From an uncultured Eubacteriales bacterium (lineage in GTDB: Bacteria; Bacillota; Clostridia; Lachnospirales; Lachnospiraceae), in the NCBI GenBank assembly GCA_900314775.1, contig OMWM01000008.1, forward strand, positions 1 to 64,000: 64,000 bases of DNA, read 5' to 3'. Under the pieces are notes generated by a model that worked only from the letters and a program-made list of their open reading frames with translations, was not told where the DNA came from and did no database searches. Position numbers and translations under genes: made by a program. Positions 52,201-59,737 of the stretch are shown here, piece after piece (within the stretch, counting starts at the first letter, position 1; each line of letters opens with the position of its first letter).

Positions 52201-52485
52201 GACGCGCTGACCGAGGCATCTGTGATGTGCCACCGTATCAAGAAGGTTTCCGAGGGCTCACCGAACGCCGTGGAGATGATTCTCGACGGCAAGATCGACC
52301 TCGTTATCGATACGCCGACGAAGAGCCGTGACAAGAGCCGTGACGGCTTCCTGATCCGACGCAACGCGATTGAGACGGGCTGCACCTGCCTGACCTCCCT
52401 GGATACGGCAGAGGCGCTGCTGATCAGTCTCGAGAACGCGGACAAGAAGAATCTCTCCGTCATCGATATTGCGCATCTTGACTGA
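49282..52485 (+). CDS. carB: Carbamoyl phosphate synthase, large subunit
   Basis: 1067 aa, standard length. Two homologous halves, each with an ATP-grasp: the first from [21 protein letters not shown], the second from [35 protein letters not shown] and [14 protein letters not shown] are the nucleotide loops. The last about 140 residues form the MGS-like allosteric domain that binds UMP or ornithine in relatives. It supplies carbamoyl phosphate for pyrimidines and arginine; no pyr or arg gene is adjacent. Start behind GGAGGTGA within the end of carA. Confidence 0.97.
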   Translation: [1067 protein letters not shown]

Positions 52486-52512
52486 GTGAAGTATCATTAA
52501 TATGAAATTCAG

Positions 52513-52538
52513 AGAAGGAACTCAGAAGGGTTCCTTCT
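52513..52538 (+). promoter_or_regulatory. Hairpin in the short carB-glnA gap
   Basis: AGAAGGAAC/GTTCCTTCT, 9 bp with an 8-base loop, is followed by TGTACT rather than a T tract. It may be a weak terminator, an mRNA-stability element, or the leader site of a regulator such as the ANTAR protein encoded downstream. Confidence 0.4.
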
Positions 52539-52558
52539 TGTACTATAAGGAGACAGCT

Positions 52559-53893
52559 ATGGAAGTCTATGATGATCAGTATATTATGCAGATGATCAAG
52601 GATGAAGATGTGGAATTCATCCGCATGCAGTTCACGGATATTTTCGGTACACTGAAGAATGTCGCGGTGACAGCGAGCCAGATCGACCGTGCGCTCGGCA
52701 ACAAATGCATGTTTGACGGTTCGTCGATCAGCGGTTTTTCGGATGTGGAGGAGTCGGATATGTACCTGTATCCGGATAAAGAGACGTTTAATATATTCCC
52801 GTGGCGTCCGCAGAGGGGCAAGGTAGCCCGTATGATCTGCGACATCTACAATCCGGACGGGACGCCGTTTGCCGGTTCGCCGCGCTATATTCTGAAGAAA
52901 GTTCTCAAAGAGGCGGCCGACATGGGCTATGAGATCTATGTCGGACCGGAGCTGGAGTTTTTCCTGTTCCAGCTCGACGAGGACGGCATGCCGACGACGA
53001 AGACCAATGAGGAAGGCGGCTATTTCGATCTGGCGCCGGTCGACAAGGGTGAAAATGCCCGCCGTGACATGGTCCTGACGCTGGAGGAGATGGGCTATGA
53101 GATTGAGTCGACGCATCATGAGATGGCGCCTTCGCAGCACGAGATCGATTTCAAATATGACGAAGCCATGCACACGGCGGACGACATCATCACCTTCAAG
53201 CTCGTCGTCCGTTCGATTGCCAACCAGCACGGCCTGTTCGCCTCATTTATGCCGAAACCGGTAGAGGGCGTGCAGGGATCAGGCATGCACATCAGCATTT
53301 CCATGCGCGGTGCTTCCGGTGCCAATCTGTTCTGCGATGAACACGATGCCAACGGACTCAGCCCGCTGGCCTATCAGTTCATGGCCGGCGTGCTGCATCA
53401 CGCGTCCGGCATGATGGCGATTACGAACCCGCTTGTCAATTCTTATAAGAGGATCGTGCCGGGATTTGAGGCACCGGAATACATTTCCTGGTCGCCGGCA
53501 AACAGGAGCACCTACATCCGTATACCGGCGGCACACCGGGACGGACGCCGTCTGGAACTGCGCTGCCCTGACCCGTCAGCTAATCCTTACCTGGTTCTGG
53601 CTGTCACGATCGCGGCCGGCCTCGAGGGCATCCGCCAGCACATGACACCGCCGGCGATGGTCAGCGGCAACCTTTTTAACATGTCGCAGGAAGAACTGAA
53701 GGCGGCCGGTATTGATACGCTGCCGACGACGCTCAGCGAAGCCATCGCGGCGATGGAGAAGGACCCGCTGGTGCGCGATGTTCTCGGCGAGGAGACTTAC
53801 GGCAAATATCTGAATGCCAAGAAGAAGGAATGGGAAGCTTACCGCAGACAGGTTTCTCAGTGGGAGATAGACCGATACCTGAATATTATCTGA
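52559..53893 (+). CDS. glnA: Glutamine synthetase, type I (alpha subtype)
   Basis: 444 aa, the B. subtilis-like GSI-alpha length without the adenylylation insertion. It makes glutamine from glutamate, ammonia and ATP. FDGSSISGF, VGPELEFFLF, HHEMAPSQHEID and GSGMHISISM are the metal and glutamate sites; NRSTYIRIPAAHRDGRRLELRCPDPSANPYL is the C-terminal ATP/feedback region. ATG 52559 is 6 bases from AAGGAG; the in-frame ATG at 52502 is rejected. The ANTAR gene follows by 21 bases. Confidence 0.97.
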   Translation: MEVYDDQYIMQMIKDEDVEFIRMQFTDIFGTLKNVAVTASQIDRALGNKCMFDGSSISGFSDVEESDMYLYPDKETFNIFPWRPQRGKVARMICDIYNPDGTPFAGSPRYILKKVLKEAADMGYEIYVGPELEFFLFQLDEDGMPTTKTNEEGGYFDLAPVDKGENARRDMVLTLEEMGYEIESTHHEMAPSQHEIDFKYDEAMHTADDIITFKLVVRSIANQHGLFASFMPKPVEGVQGSGMHISISMRGASGANLFCDEHDANGLSPLAYQFMAGVLHHASGMMAITNPLVNSYKRIVPGFEAPEYISWSPANRSTYIRIPAAHRDGRRLELRCPDPSANPYLVLAVTIAAGLEGIRQHMTPPAMVSGNLFNMSQEELKAAGIDTLPTTLSEAIAAMEKDPLVRDVLGEETYGKYLNAKKKEWEAYRRQVSQWEIDRYLNII

Positions 53894-53914
53894 TGACAGC
53901 CAAGAGGAGACAAG

Positions 53915-54466
53915 ATGGTCAATATAATCATTCTGTTTTTCAATAGAAATGATGCGACGAAAATCCGCAATCTGCTTGTCAGGGACGGCCATAATGTCAC
54001 GGATATCTGTACCAGCGGGGCGGCAGCCAGGCTATGCATCGACCGGATGGAGGGGTCAGATGGCATAGTCGTGGCGGGGTTCCGCTACAGAGATATGACG
54101 TACCGGGAATTTTATCAGGATCTGCCTGAGAATTACAGGCTTGTCGTGCTGACTTCAGCAGCAAACTGCGATAAAATAGTTGAAGATGATATAATTAAAA
54201 TCAGTATGCCGGTTAAGACATACGAACTCAATGATACGATCTACGCACTGGAGGAAGATGTTGCGCAGAAACGCCGCAGACGGCATATGATGCCGCGCCG
54301 GCGCAGCCCGGAGGAAGAGAAGACGATCGGGGATGCGAAGGATATTCTGATGAAGACGCGGAATATTTCGGAACCGGAGGCACATGCGGCCATGCAGCGC
54401 AGCAGTATGAACAACAGCGTGGATCTTGCAAAGGTAGCACAGATCGTGATCGATCTGTTCAAGTGA
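53915..54466 (+). CDS. ANTAR-domain antitermination regulator (NitR-like)
   Basis: 183 aa. Residues 1-115 form a response-regulator-like receiver ([20 protein letters not shown]) that lacks a clear phosphoacceptor Asp pocket. A basic linker [13 protein letters not shown] leads to the ANTAR helices about 130-183 ([20 protein letters not shown]...ANTAR-typical [13 protein letters not shown]). ANTAR proteins bind paired hairpins in mRNA leaders and prevent termination. A glnA-linked ANTAR protein, NitR, is known in solventogenic clostridia as a nitrogen regulator; this locus has the same arrangement. What signal it receives is unknown, since the receiver looks degenerate. Confidence 0.88.
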   Translation: MVNIIILFFNRNDATKIRNLLVRDGHNVTDICTSGAAARLCIDRMEGSDGIVVAGFRYRDMTYREFYQDLPENYRLVVLTSAANCDKIVEDDIIKISMPVKTYELNDTIYALEEDVAQKRRRRHMMPRRRSPEEEKTIGDAKDILMKTRNISEPEAHAAMQRSSMNNSVDLAKVAQIVIDLFK

Positions 54467-54480
54467 CGGGAGGAATTGCC

Positions 54481-55914
54481 ATGGGTACAGATCAGTACAT
54501 CAGTCCGCTGAGCGAACGCTATGCCAGCAAGGAGATGCAGTATATTTTTTCGGAAGACAACAAATTCAGAACCTGGCGCAGGCTCTGGATTGCGCTGGCT
54601 GAGACCGAGAAGGAGCTCGGCCTTGATATTACGGATGAGCAGATCGCCGAGATGAAAGCGGCGCAGGATGACATCAATTACGATGTCGCAAGAGCACGGG
54701 AGAAGGTCGTGCGCCATGATGTCATGTCGCATGTCTATGCCTTCGGTCAGCAGTGCCCGCATGCCAAGGGCATCATTCACCTCGGCGCGACTTCCTGCTA
54801 CGTCGGCGACAACACCGATGTGATCATCATGCGGGAAGCCATGCGTCTTGTGCGCACCAAGCTGATCAATGTCATCAGTGTCCTGAAGGATTTTGCTGTG
54901 CAGTATAAAGACCTGCCGACACTGGCATTTACGCACTATCAGCCGGCACAGCCGACGACAGTCGGCAAGAGGGCGACGCTCTGGATCAATGACCTGATGA
55001 TGGATCTGTCAGATCTGGACTACATGCTTTCCCAGCTGAAGCTGCTTGGCTCCAAGGGTACGACCGGTACACAGGCCAGCTTCCTCGAGCTTTTCGACGG
55101 CGACCATGAGAAGTGCCGCAAGGCAGATAAGATGATTGCGCAGAAGATGGGATTCAAGGAATGTTTCCCGGTTTCCGGCCAGACCTATTCCAGAAAACTG
55201 GATGCGAGGGTGATGAATGTGATCGCCGGCATCGCCGCCAGCGCGCACAAGTTCTCCAACGATATCCGTCTGCTGCAGCATATGAAGGAGATCGAGGAGC
55301 CGTTTGAGAAGACGCAGATCGGCTCATCGGCCATGGCATACAAGAGAAATCCGATGCGCAGCGAGCGTATGGCCTCCCTTGCCCGCTACGTAATGATCGA
55401 CCTGACGAATACCTACCAGACTGCAGCTGAGCAGTGGTTCGAGCGCACACTCGACGATTCGGCCAACAAGCGTCTTTCCATTCCGGAGGGCTTCCTGGCA
55501 ATTGACGGTATTCTCGATCTGTATCTGAATATTGCGGACGGCCTTGTTGTTTACCCTAAGGTAATCGAGGCGCATCTGCGCAGCGAACTGCCGTTCATGG
55601 CAACCGAGAACATCATGATGGATGCCGTCAAAGCCGGCGGAGACCGCCAGGAGCTGCATGAGCGCATCCGTCAGCATTCGATGGCAGCCGGCCGTGTTGT
55701 CAAGGAAGAAGGTAAGCCGAACGACCTTCTGGAGCGGATTGCCGCAGACCCGGCTTTCGGCATGACACTCGAGCAGCTGGAAGCACATCTCGAGCCGTCG
55801 GCTTATGTCGGCCGTGCACCGCAGCAGGTAGAGGAATATATCAGCGAGGTTGTACAGCCGATGCTGGATGAGAACAGCGATGTCCTGGGCATGAAGTCGG
55901 AAATCAACGTCTGA
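54481..55914 (+). CDS. purB: Adenylosuccinate lyase
   Basis: 477 aa. It splits SAICAR and adenylosuccinate, releasing fumarate. The superfamily signature is [15 protein letters not shown], carrying the catalytic Ser loop; [18 protein letters not shown] contains the general-acid His region; [14 protein letters not shown] holds the first conserved segment. ATG 54481 is 7 bases from GGGAGG; the in-frame TTG/GTG region upstream overlaps the ANTAR gene. It is next to nitrogen genes and works with PurA encoded at 6173. Confidence 0.96.
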   Translation: MGTDQYISPLSERYASKEMQYIFSEDNKFRTWRRLWIALAETEKELGLDITDEQIAEMKAAQDDINYDVARAREKVVRHDVMSHVYAFGQQCPHAKGIIHLGATSCYVGDNTDVIIMREAMRLVRTKLINVISVLKDFAVQYKDLPTLAFTHYQPAQPTTVGKRATLWINDLMMDLSDLDYMLSQLKLLGSKGTTGTQASFLELFDGDHEKCRKADKMIAQKMGFKECFPVSGQTYSRKLDARVMNVIAGIAASAHKFSNDIRLLQHMKEIEEPFEKTQIGSSAMAYKRNPMRSERMASLARYVMIDLTNTYQTAAEQWFERTLDDSANKRLSIPEGFLAIDGILDLYLNIADGLVVYPKVIEAHLRSELPFMATENIMMDAVKAGGDRQELHERIRQHSMAAGRVVKEEGKPNDLLERIAADPAFGMTLEQLEAHLEPSAYVGRAPQQVEEYISEVVQPMLDENSDVLGMKSEINV

Positions 55915-55930
55915 GAAGGTTTCCGGACGG

Positions 55931-56451
55931 ATGGTAGCACTGAAGATTGAACAGGTCGGTGACTTCATGAATAAATTCCTGCTCCGCAGCACATTCGACG
56001 GATTCGATTTTGTGCGGGGCGATGTGACCGGCTTTGCCGTCTTCACGATTGACGGCCGGCTGCAGAAGGATTTTTATTCCAGCGATGAGCAGGAAGAGAT
56101 CGGAGACCGCGTCTACGTACCCTGGACGGAGATGAAACCGCGGGTATGCGCACTGATTCGCGGGAAAAACACACCGCTTTCCATGCATTTTGTGATGCGG
56201 CTGTCAGACCGGCACACGCAGGCGCTTCTGCAGCAGGAAAACCTGCAGCAGCTCAGCAGGAAAACCTGCAGCAGCTGCAGGATAAGCTCGAAGGGCTGTA
56301 TCTGAATATCCGGTTTGCCAGAGGCGAACTGGAATGCGTGACCGGCGTTTCTTTCCGCACGTTTGTGGCCGACAGGAGTCTCGAATTTCTGTGGGACAGG
56401 ACGGCGGCACGCTTCCTTTCTCAAAACGGCATCGCAGCAGAAGTTAAATAA
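55931..56451 (+). pseudogene. DUF5721-like protein gene, frameshifted by a 23-bp tandem duplication
   Basis: The first frame (GTG/ATG region from 55931, MVALKIEQVGDFMNKFLLRS...DFYSSDEQEEIGDRVYV) matches by recall the N-terminal half of DUF5721. After a Gln/Leu stretch it runs into a stop at about 56305. The rest of the family-like protein (LEGLYLNIRFARGELECVTG...FLWDRTAARFLSQNG) is in the frame shifted by two. The cause is visible: a 23-bp string is present twice in tandem at 56231-56276, and removing one copy restores a single frame of about 165 codons. It follows purB by 16 bases. Confidence 0.85.
56231..56276 (+). repeat. Exact 23-bp tandem duplication
   Basis: Two identical 23-bp copies (56231-56253 and 56254-56276), each beginning CAGCAGGAAAACCTG and ending CAGCAGCT. 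The unit is itself rich in CAGCAG, which favours slippage. Since 23 is not a multiple of three, the extra copy breaks the DUF5721 frame. Confidence 0.97.
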
Positions 56452-56459
56452 TTATTTTA

Positions 56460-56486
56460 TTAGCACTCATTTAAAATGAGTGCTAT
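56460..56486 (+). promoter_or_regulatory. CIRCE operator upstream of htpG
   Basis: TTAGCACTC-N9-GAGTGCTAT, 17 of 18 arm positions matching the HrcA-binding CIRCE consensus, with exact 9-base spacing. It ends 7 bases before the -35 box. The hairpin with its following T-rich ATTTTTATC may also end the purB transcript. Confidence 0.92.
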
Positions 56487-56493
56487 TTTTATC

Positions 56494-56522
56494 TTGACAT
56501 TTGCCATAGTGGGCGTTAAAAT
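56494..56522 (+). promoter_or_regulatory. Promoter of htpG
   Basis: TTGACA (56494-56499) and TAAAAT (56517-56522) with a 17-base spacer; a sigma-A type promoter between two CIRCE-like sites. Confidence 0.88.
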
Positions 56523-56527
56523 GTTTG

Positions 56528-56554
56528 TTAGCAAACGACTTGGAGGACTGCTAA
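56528..56554 (+). promoter_or_regulatory. Second, degenerate CIRCE-like operator over the htpG start point
   Basis: TTAGCAAAC-N9-GACTGCTAA has the exact 9-9-9 layout and 15 of 18 arm positions of CIRCE. It starts 5 bases after the -10 box and would cover the transcription start, the usual place for HrcA repression. Confidence 0.6.
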
Positions 56555-56634
56555 TTTTCCGCAGCCCTTTCCCCAGGGGATCTTTGCGATTCCCGATTCA
56601 TATAGATTAAGACAAATTGAAGGAGTGATTCATT

Positions 56635-58638
56635 ATGGCAGAAGTTGAAGAAAAACAGGGCAACCTGTCTTTTAACAGTGAAAACATGTTCCCGATCATC
56701 AAGAAGTGGCTCTATTCAGACCGTGATATTTTCATCCGTGAGCTTGTCTCCAATGGATGCGATGCGATCACCAAGCTGAAGAAGCTGAATCTGATGGGTG
56801 AGTTTGACATCCCGGAAGACGAGAAGTTCCAGATTGATGTCGTTGTCAACAGCGAAGACAAGACGATGAAGATCATCGATAACGGTATCGGCATGACCGC
56901 GGATGAGGTGCAGGAATATATCACACAGGTCGCATTTTCCGGTGCCACCGATTTCCTGAACAAGTACAAGGACAAGGCGAATGACGATCAGATCATCGGT
57001 CATTTCGGCCTCGGTTTCTATTCTGCTTTCATGGTAGCAGACCGTGTCACGATCGACACACTTTCCTATCAGGAAGGGGCTGAGCCGGTATTCTGGGAAT
57101 GCGACAGCGAGAGCAATTATAATATGAAGAAGGGCACGAAAGAAGGCCGCGGTACGGTTATCACGCTTTATCTGAATGATGACAGCGTTGAGTTTTCCAA
57201 TTACTATCGCGCAGAAGAAGTGCTCACCAAGTACTGTTCCTTCATGCCTTATGAGATTTATCTGCGCAAGGAAGGCGGCGAGCCGGAATATAAGACGATC
57301 GAGAAGGACGAGGTCCGCGAGGATGATGAGATCGTCGAGACCGTCGTAGAGGATGCGAAGACAGAAGAGCGAGAGAATGAAAACGGCGAGAAGGAAGTCG
57401 TCGAGGTATCTCCTCGTAAGGAGAAATTCAAGATCAAAAAGCGTCCGCAGCTCATGAATGATACGGAGCCGCTCTGGACGAAGAATCCGAGCCAGTGCAC
57501 CGATGAGGAATATAAGGAATTCTACCGCAAGGTCTTCAACGACTACAAGGAGCCGCTGTTCTGGATCCATCTGAACATGGACTATCCGTTCAACCTCAAG
57601 GGCATTCTTTACTTCCCGCGCATCAACAGCGAGTATGATTCCATCGAAGGCACCATCAAGCTGTACAACAACCAGGTATTCGTAGCCGATAACATCAAGG
57701 AAGTAATTCCGGAATACCTGATGCTGCTCAAGGGCTGCATCGACTGCCCGGATATGCCGCTGAACGTTTCCCGTTCCGCACTGCAGAATGATGGATTCGT
57801 AAAGAAGATTTCCGACTATATCACGAAGAAGGTAGCCGACAAGCTGAGCGGTATGTACAAGACCGACCGTGAGAGCTACGAGAAGTACTGGGATGACATC
57901 AGCCCGTTCATCAAATACGGCATCATCCGCGATGATAATTTCTCCAAGAGAATGAGCGAGTATGTCATTTACAAGAACCTCGAAGGCAAATATCTCACGC
58001 TGCCGGAGTACCTGGAAGCTTCCAAGGATACCCATGCCAACAAGGTATTTTACATTACCAATGAGAAGCAGCAGTCTCAGTACATCAATATGTTCAAAGA
58101 GCAGAAGATCGATGCGGTATACCTTACCCATCTGATCGATATGTCCTTCATTCCGAAGCTGGAAGCCGACAACAAGGACGTGAAGTTCTTCCGTATCGAT
58201 TCCGACCTCGATGATGTCTTCAAGGAAGAGACATCTGAGGACGACAAGAAGAAGCTCGATGAGGATAAGGACAAGCTGACGGAGATCTGGAAGAAGGCTC
58301 TCGGCGCCGAGGAGATGGATGTAAAGCTGGAGAAGCTCAAGGATGCCAGCAAGCCGGCCATGATTACCGTTTCCGAGGATATGCGCCGTATGCAGGATTA
58401 CCTCAAGGCGTATGGCATGAATGATTTCGGCGGCTCGGCGGCCGATGTGACGCTTGTTCTCAACGCCAACAACGATCTTGTCAAGTACGTGCTCGAGCAT
58501 CCGGAAGGTGAGAATACAGAGATGATCTGCCAGCAGATCTACGATCTCGCTTATCTGAGCTATGCGCAGCTGCCTGCGGATGAGATGACGAAATTCGTCG
58601 AGCGCAGCAATAAGATCATGGAGCTGCTTGCAAAATAA
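56635..58638 (+). CDS. htpG: Chaperone HtpG (bacterial Hsp90)
   Basis: 667 aa. N-terminal ATPase of GHKL type: RELVSNGCDAITK (Glu-Asn region), DNGIGM and GHFGLGFYS. Middle domain with RVFNDYKEPLFW-like segment and FPRINSEYDSIEGTIKLYNN; NVSRSALQND carries the catalytic Arg loop. The C-terminal dimer domain follows about 545. Compared with about 625 aa in B. subtilis, the extra length is a charged linker at about 212-265 (DEVREDDEIVETVVEDAKTE...). It has its own CIRCE-controlled promoter and a 100-nt leader. RBS AAGGAGTGATTCATT before the ATG. Confidence 0.96.
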   Translation: MAEVEEKQGNLSFNSENMFPIIKKWLYSDRDIFIRELVSNGCDAITKLKKLNLMGEFDIPEDEKFQIDVVVNSEDKTMKIIDNGIGMTADEVQEYITQVAFSGATDFLNKYKDKANDDQIIGHFGLGFYSAFMVADRVTIDTLSYQEGAEPVFWECDSESNYNMKKGTKEGRGTVITLYLNDDSVEFSNYYRAEEVLTKYCSFMPYEIYLRKEGGEPEYKTIEKDEVREDDEIVETVVEDAKTEERENENGEKEVVEVSPRKEKFKIKKRPQLMNDTEPLWTKNPSQCTDEEYKEFYRKVFNDYKEPLFWIHLNMDYPFNLKGILYFPRINSEYDSIEGTIKLYNNQVFVADNIKEVIPEYLMLLKGCIDCPDMPLNVSRSALQNDGFVKKISDYITKKVADKLSGMYKTDRESYEKYWDDISPFIKYGIIRDDNFSKRMSEYVIYKNLEGKYLTLPEYLEASKDTHANKVFYITNEKQQSQYINMFKEQKIDAVYLTHLIDMSFIPKLEADNKDVKFFRIDSDLDDVFKEETSEDDKKKLDEDKDKLTEIWKKALGAEEMDVKLEKLKDASKPAMITVSEDMRRMQDYLKAYGMNDFGGSAADVTLVLNANNDLVKYVLEHPEGENTEMICQQIYDLAYLSYAQLPADEMTKFVERSNKIMELLAK

Positions 58639-58772
58639 CGGATTTTAGCTTATTATAGAAAACTGGGTGATGCGGCGGGCCCACTGCATGCAGGTCCGCG
58701 GTCACCGATAACTGCATAGTTGCGGATGGTACAGGACGTTCTTTGTCTTTGTGGATCCGTAATTATGAAAGG

Positions 58773-58805
58773 GCCGGGGAGCCAGTCCCCGGCCCCGTTT
58801 TTTTT
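58773..58805 (+). terminator. Terminator of htpG
   Basis: GGGCCGGGGA/TCCCCGGCCC with a 5-base loop, then CG and six T. The gap 58639-58770 before it holds nothing recognisable. Confidence 0.9.
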
Positions 58806-58847
58806 GCCCGAAAATAATTCTGCCCGGCCCCGGCTGGTTAAAAGCCG

Positions 58848-58889
58848 AAAAAAGCCCTCCGTCCGGCACGGCTGTACCGGGCAGAGGGC
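58848..58889 (-). terminator. Terminator of the aminoethylphosphonate operon
   Basis: On the minus strand GCCCTC-TGC-CCGG pairs with CCGG-ACG-GAGGGC (interrupted stem), followed by TTTTTT. Confidence 0.8.
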
Positions 58890-58907
58890 GAGAAAGAATG
58901 GGCGGAT

Positions 58908-59705
58908 TTATCGGCAGAGCCTGCTGTTGATCTCATCGATGGCAGCCGGCAGATCGTGGATGGAGTCGATGACGTAATCGGCACCGGCCTCGTAATAGAT
59001 GCGGGTAGCCTTTGCTTCGAGGGCGCTGAGCTCCTCGACCGGCATGTTTTCATACTGCTCCTCGGTGAGGCCGAGCAGGTTGGAGCCCTTCAGGATGCCG
59101 ATGCTCCAGGCACCGGCATTCTTGCCTTCCTGCATATCCACTACGGTGTCGCCGACCTTGACGACGTGGCACGGCGGATAGACATTCAGCTTCTGCATGC
59201 AGGCAAAGATCATGAACGGCGTAGGGCGGCTGGCACCGACGATGTCCGGCGTCATCACGACGTCTGCTTCGTAGCCTGCTTCCCTGGCCTTCGGAATCAC
59301 TCTTTCCATGATCTGCGAGGTGTAGCCGGTGGTGGAGGCGATCTTCAATCCCTTGCTGCGCAGCAGATTGACCGTTTCCACTGTGCCGTCGATCGGGCTG
59401 CTGAACTCAGCAACGACGTCGTACAGCGTTTTTTCAAACTCTTCGTAATAGCTGTCGACGTCCTTTTCATCCCAGCGGCGGCTGTTGATCTGCTCAAACT
59501 GTGCCGCGCCGGACGGGCAGGAGAGGAGACTGCGGATGTGCGCGCGCTTTTCCATGCCCATCGGTTTGTCGATTTCTTCCGGCGTGAGATGAATGCTGTG
59601 ATTGGTGAATACGCGGTCGAAAACCGTGTGCGGGGCAGCAGAGCCGTAGTCAACGGTGGTGCCGGCCCAGTCAAATACAACCATTTCTGTTTTATTGTTT
59701 TCCAT
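58908..59705 (-). CDS. phnX: Phosphonoacetaldehyde hydrolase (phosphonatase)
   Basis: 265 aa HAD-superfamily enzyme that splits phosphonoacetaldehyde into acetaldehyde and phosphate. The nucleophile motif is FDWAGTTVDYG with Asp12; the cap-domain Schiff-base Lys lies in MGMEKRAHI; STTGYTSQIM is HAD motif II; VVKVGDTVVDMQEGKNAG is the acidic motif IV. ATG 59705 is 7 bases from AAGGAG; ATG 59711 is too close. Last gene of the operon. Confidence 0.95.
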   Translation of the reverse strand: MENNKTEMVVFDWAGTTVDYGSAAPHTVFDRVFTNHSIHLTPEEIDKPMGMEKRAHIRSLLSCPSGAAQFEQINSRRWDEKDVDSYYEEFEKTLYDVVAEFSSPIDGTVETVNLLRSKGLKIASTTGYTSQIMERVIPKAREAGYEADVVMTPDIVGASRPTPFMIFACMQKLNVYPPCHVVKVGDTVVDMQEGKNAGAWSIGILKGSNLLGLTEEQYENMPVEELSALEAKATRIYYEAGADYVIDSIHDLPAAIDEINSRLCR

Positions 59706-59737
59706 TTTCATACTCCTTGTATCTGCCGCGGCGGTTT

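Noticed and set aside
56716..58500. 594-codon minus-strand frame opposite htpG
   Set aside because: Codon-bias shadow; the plus strand carries unambiguous HtpG motifs throughout.
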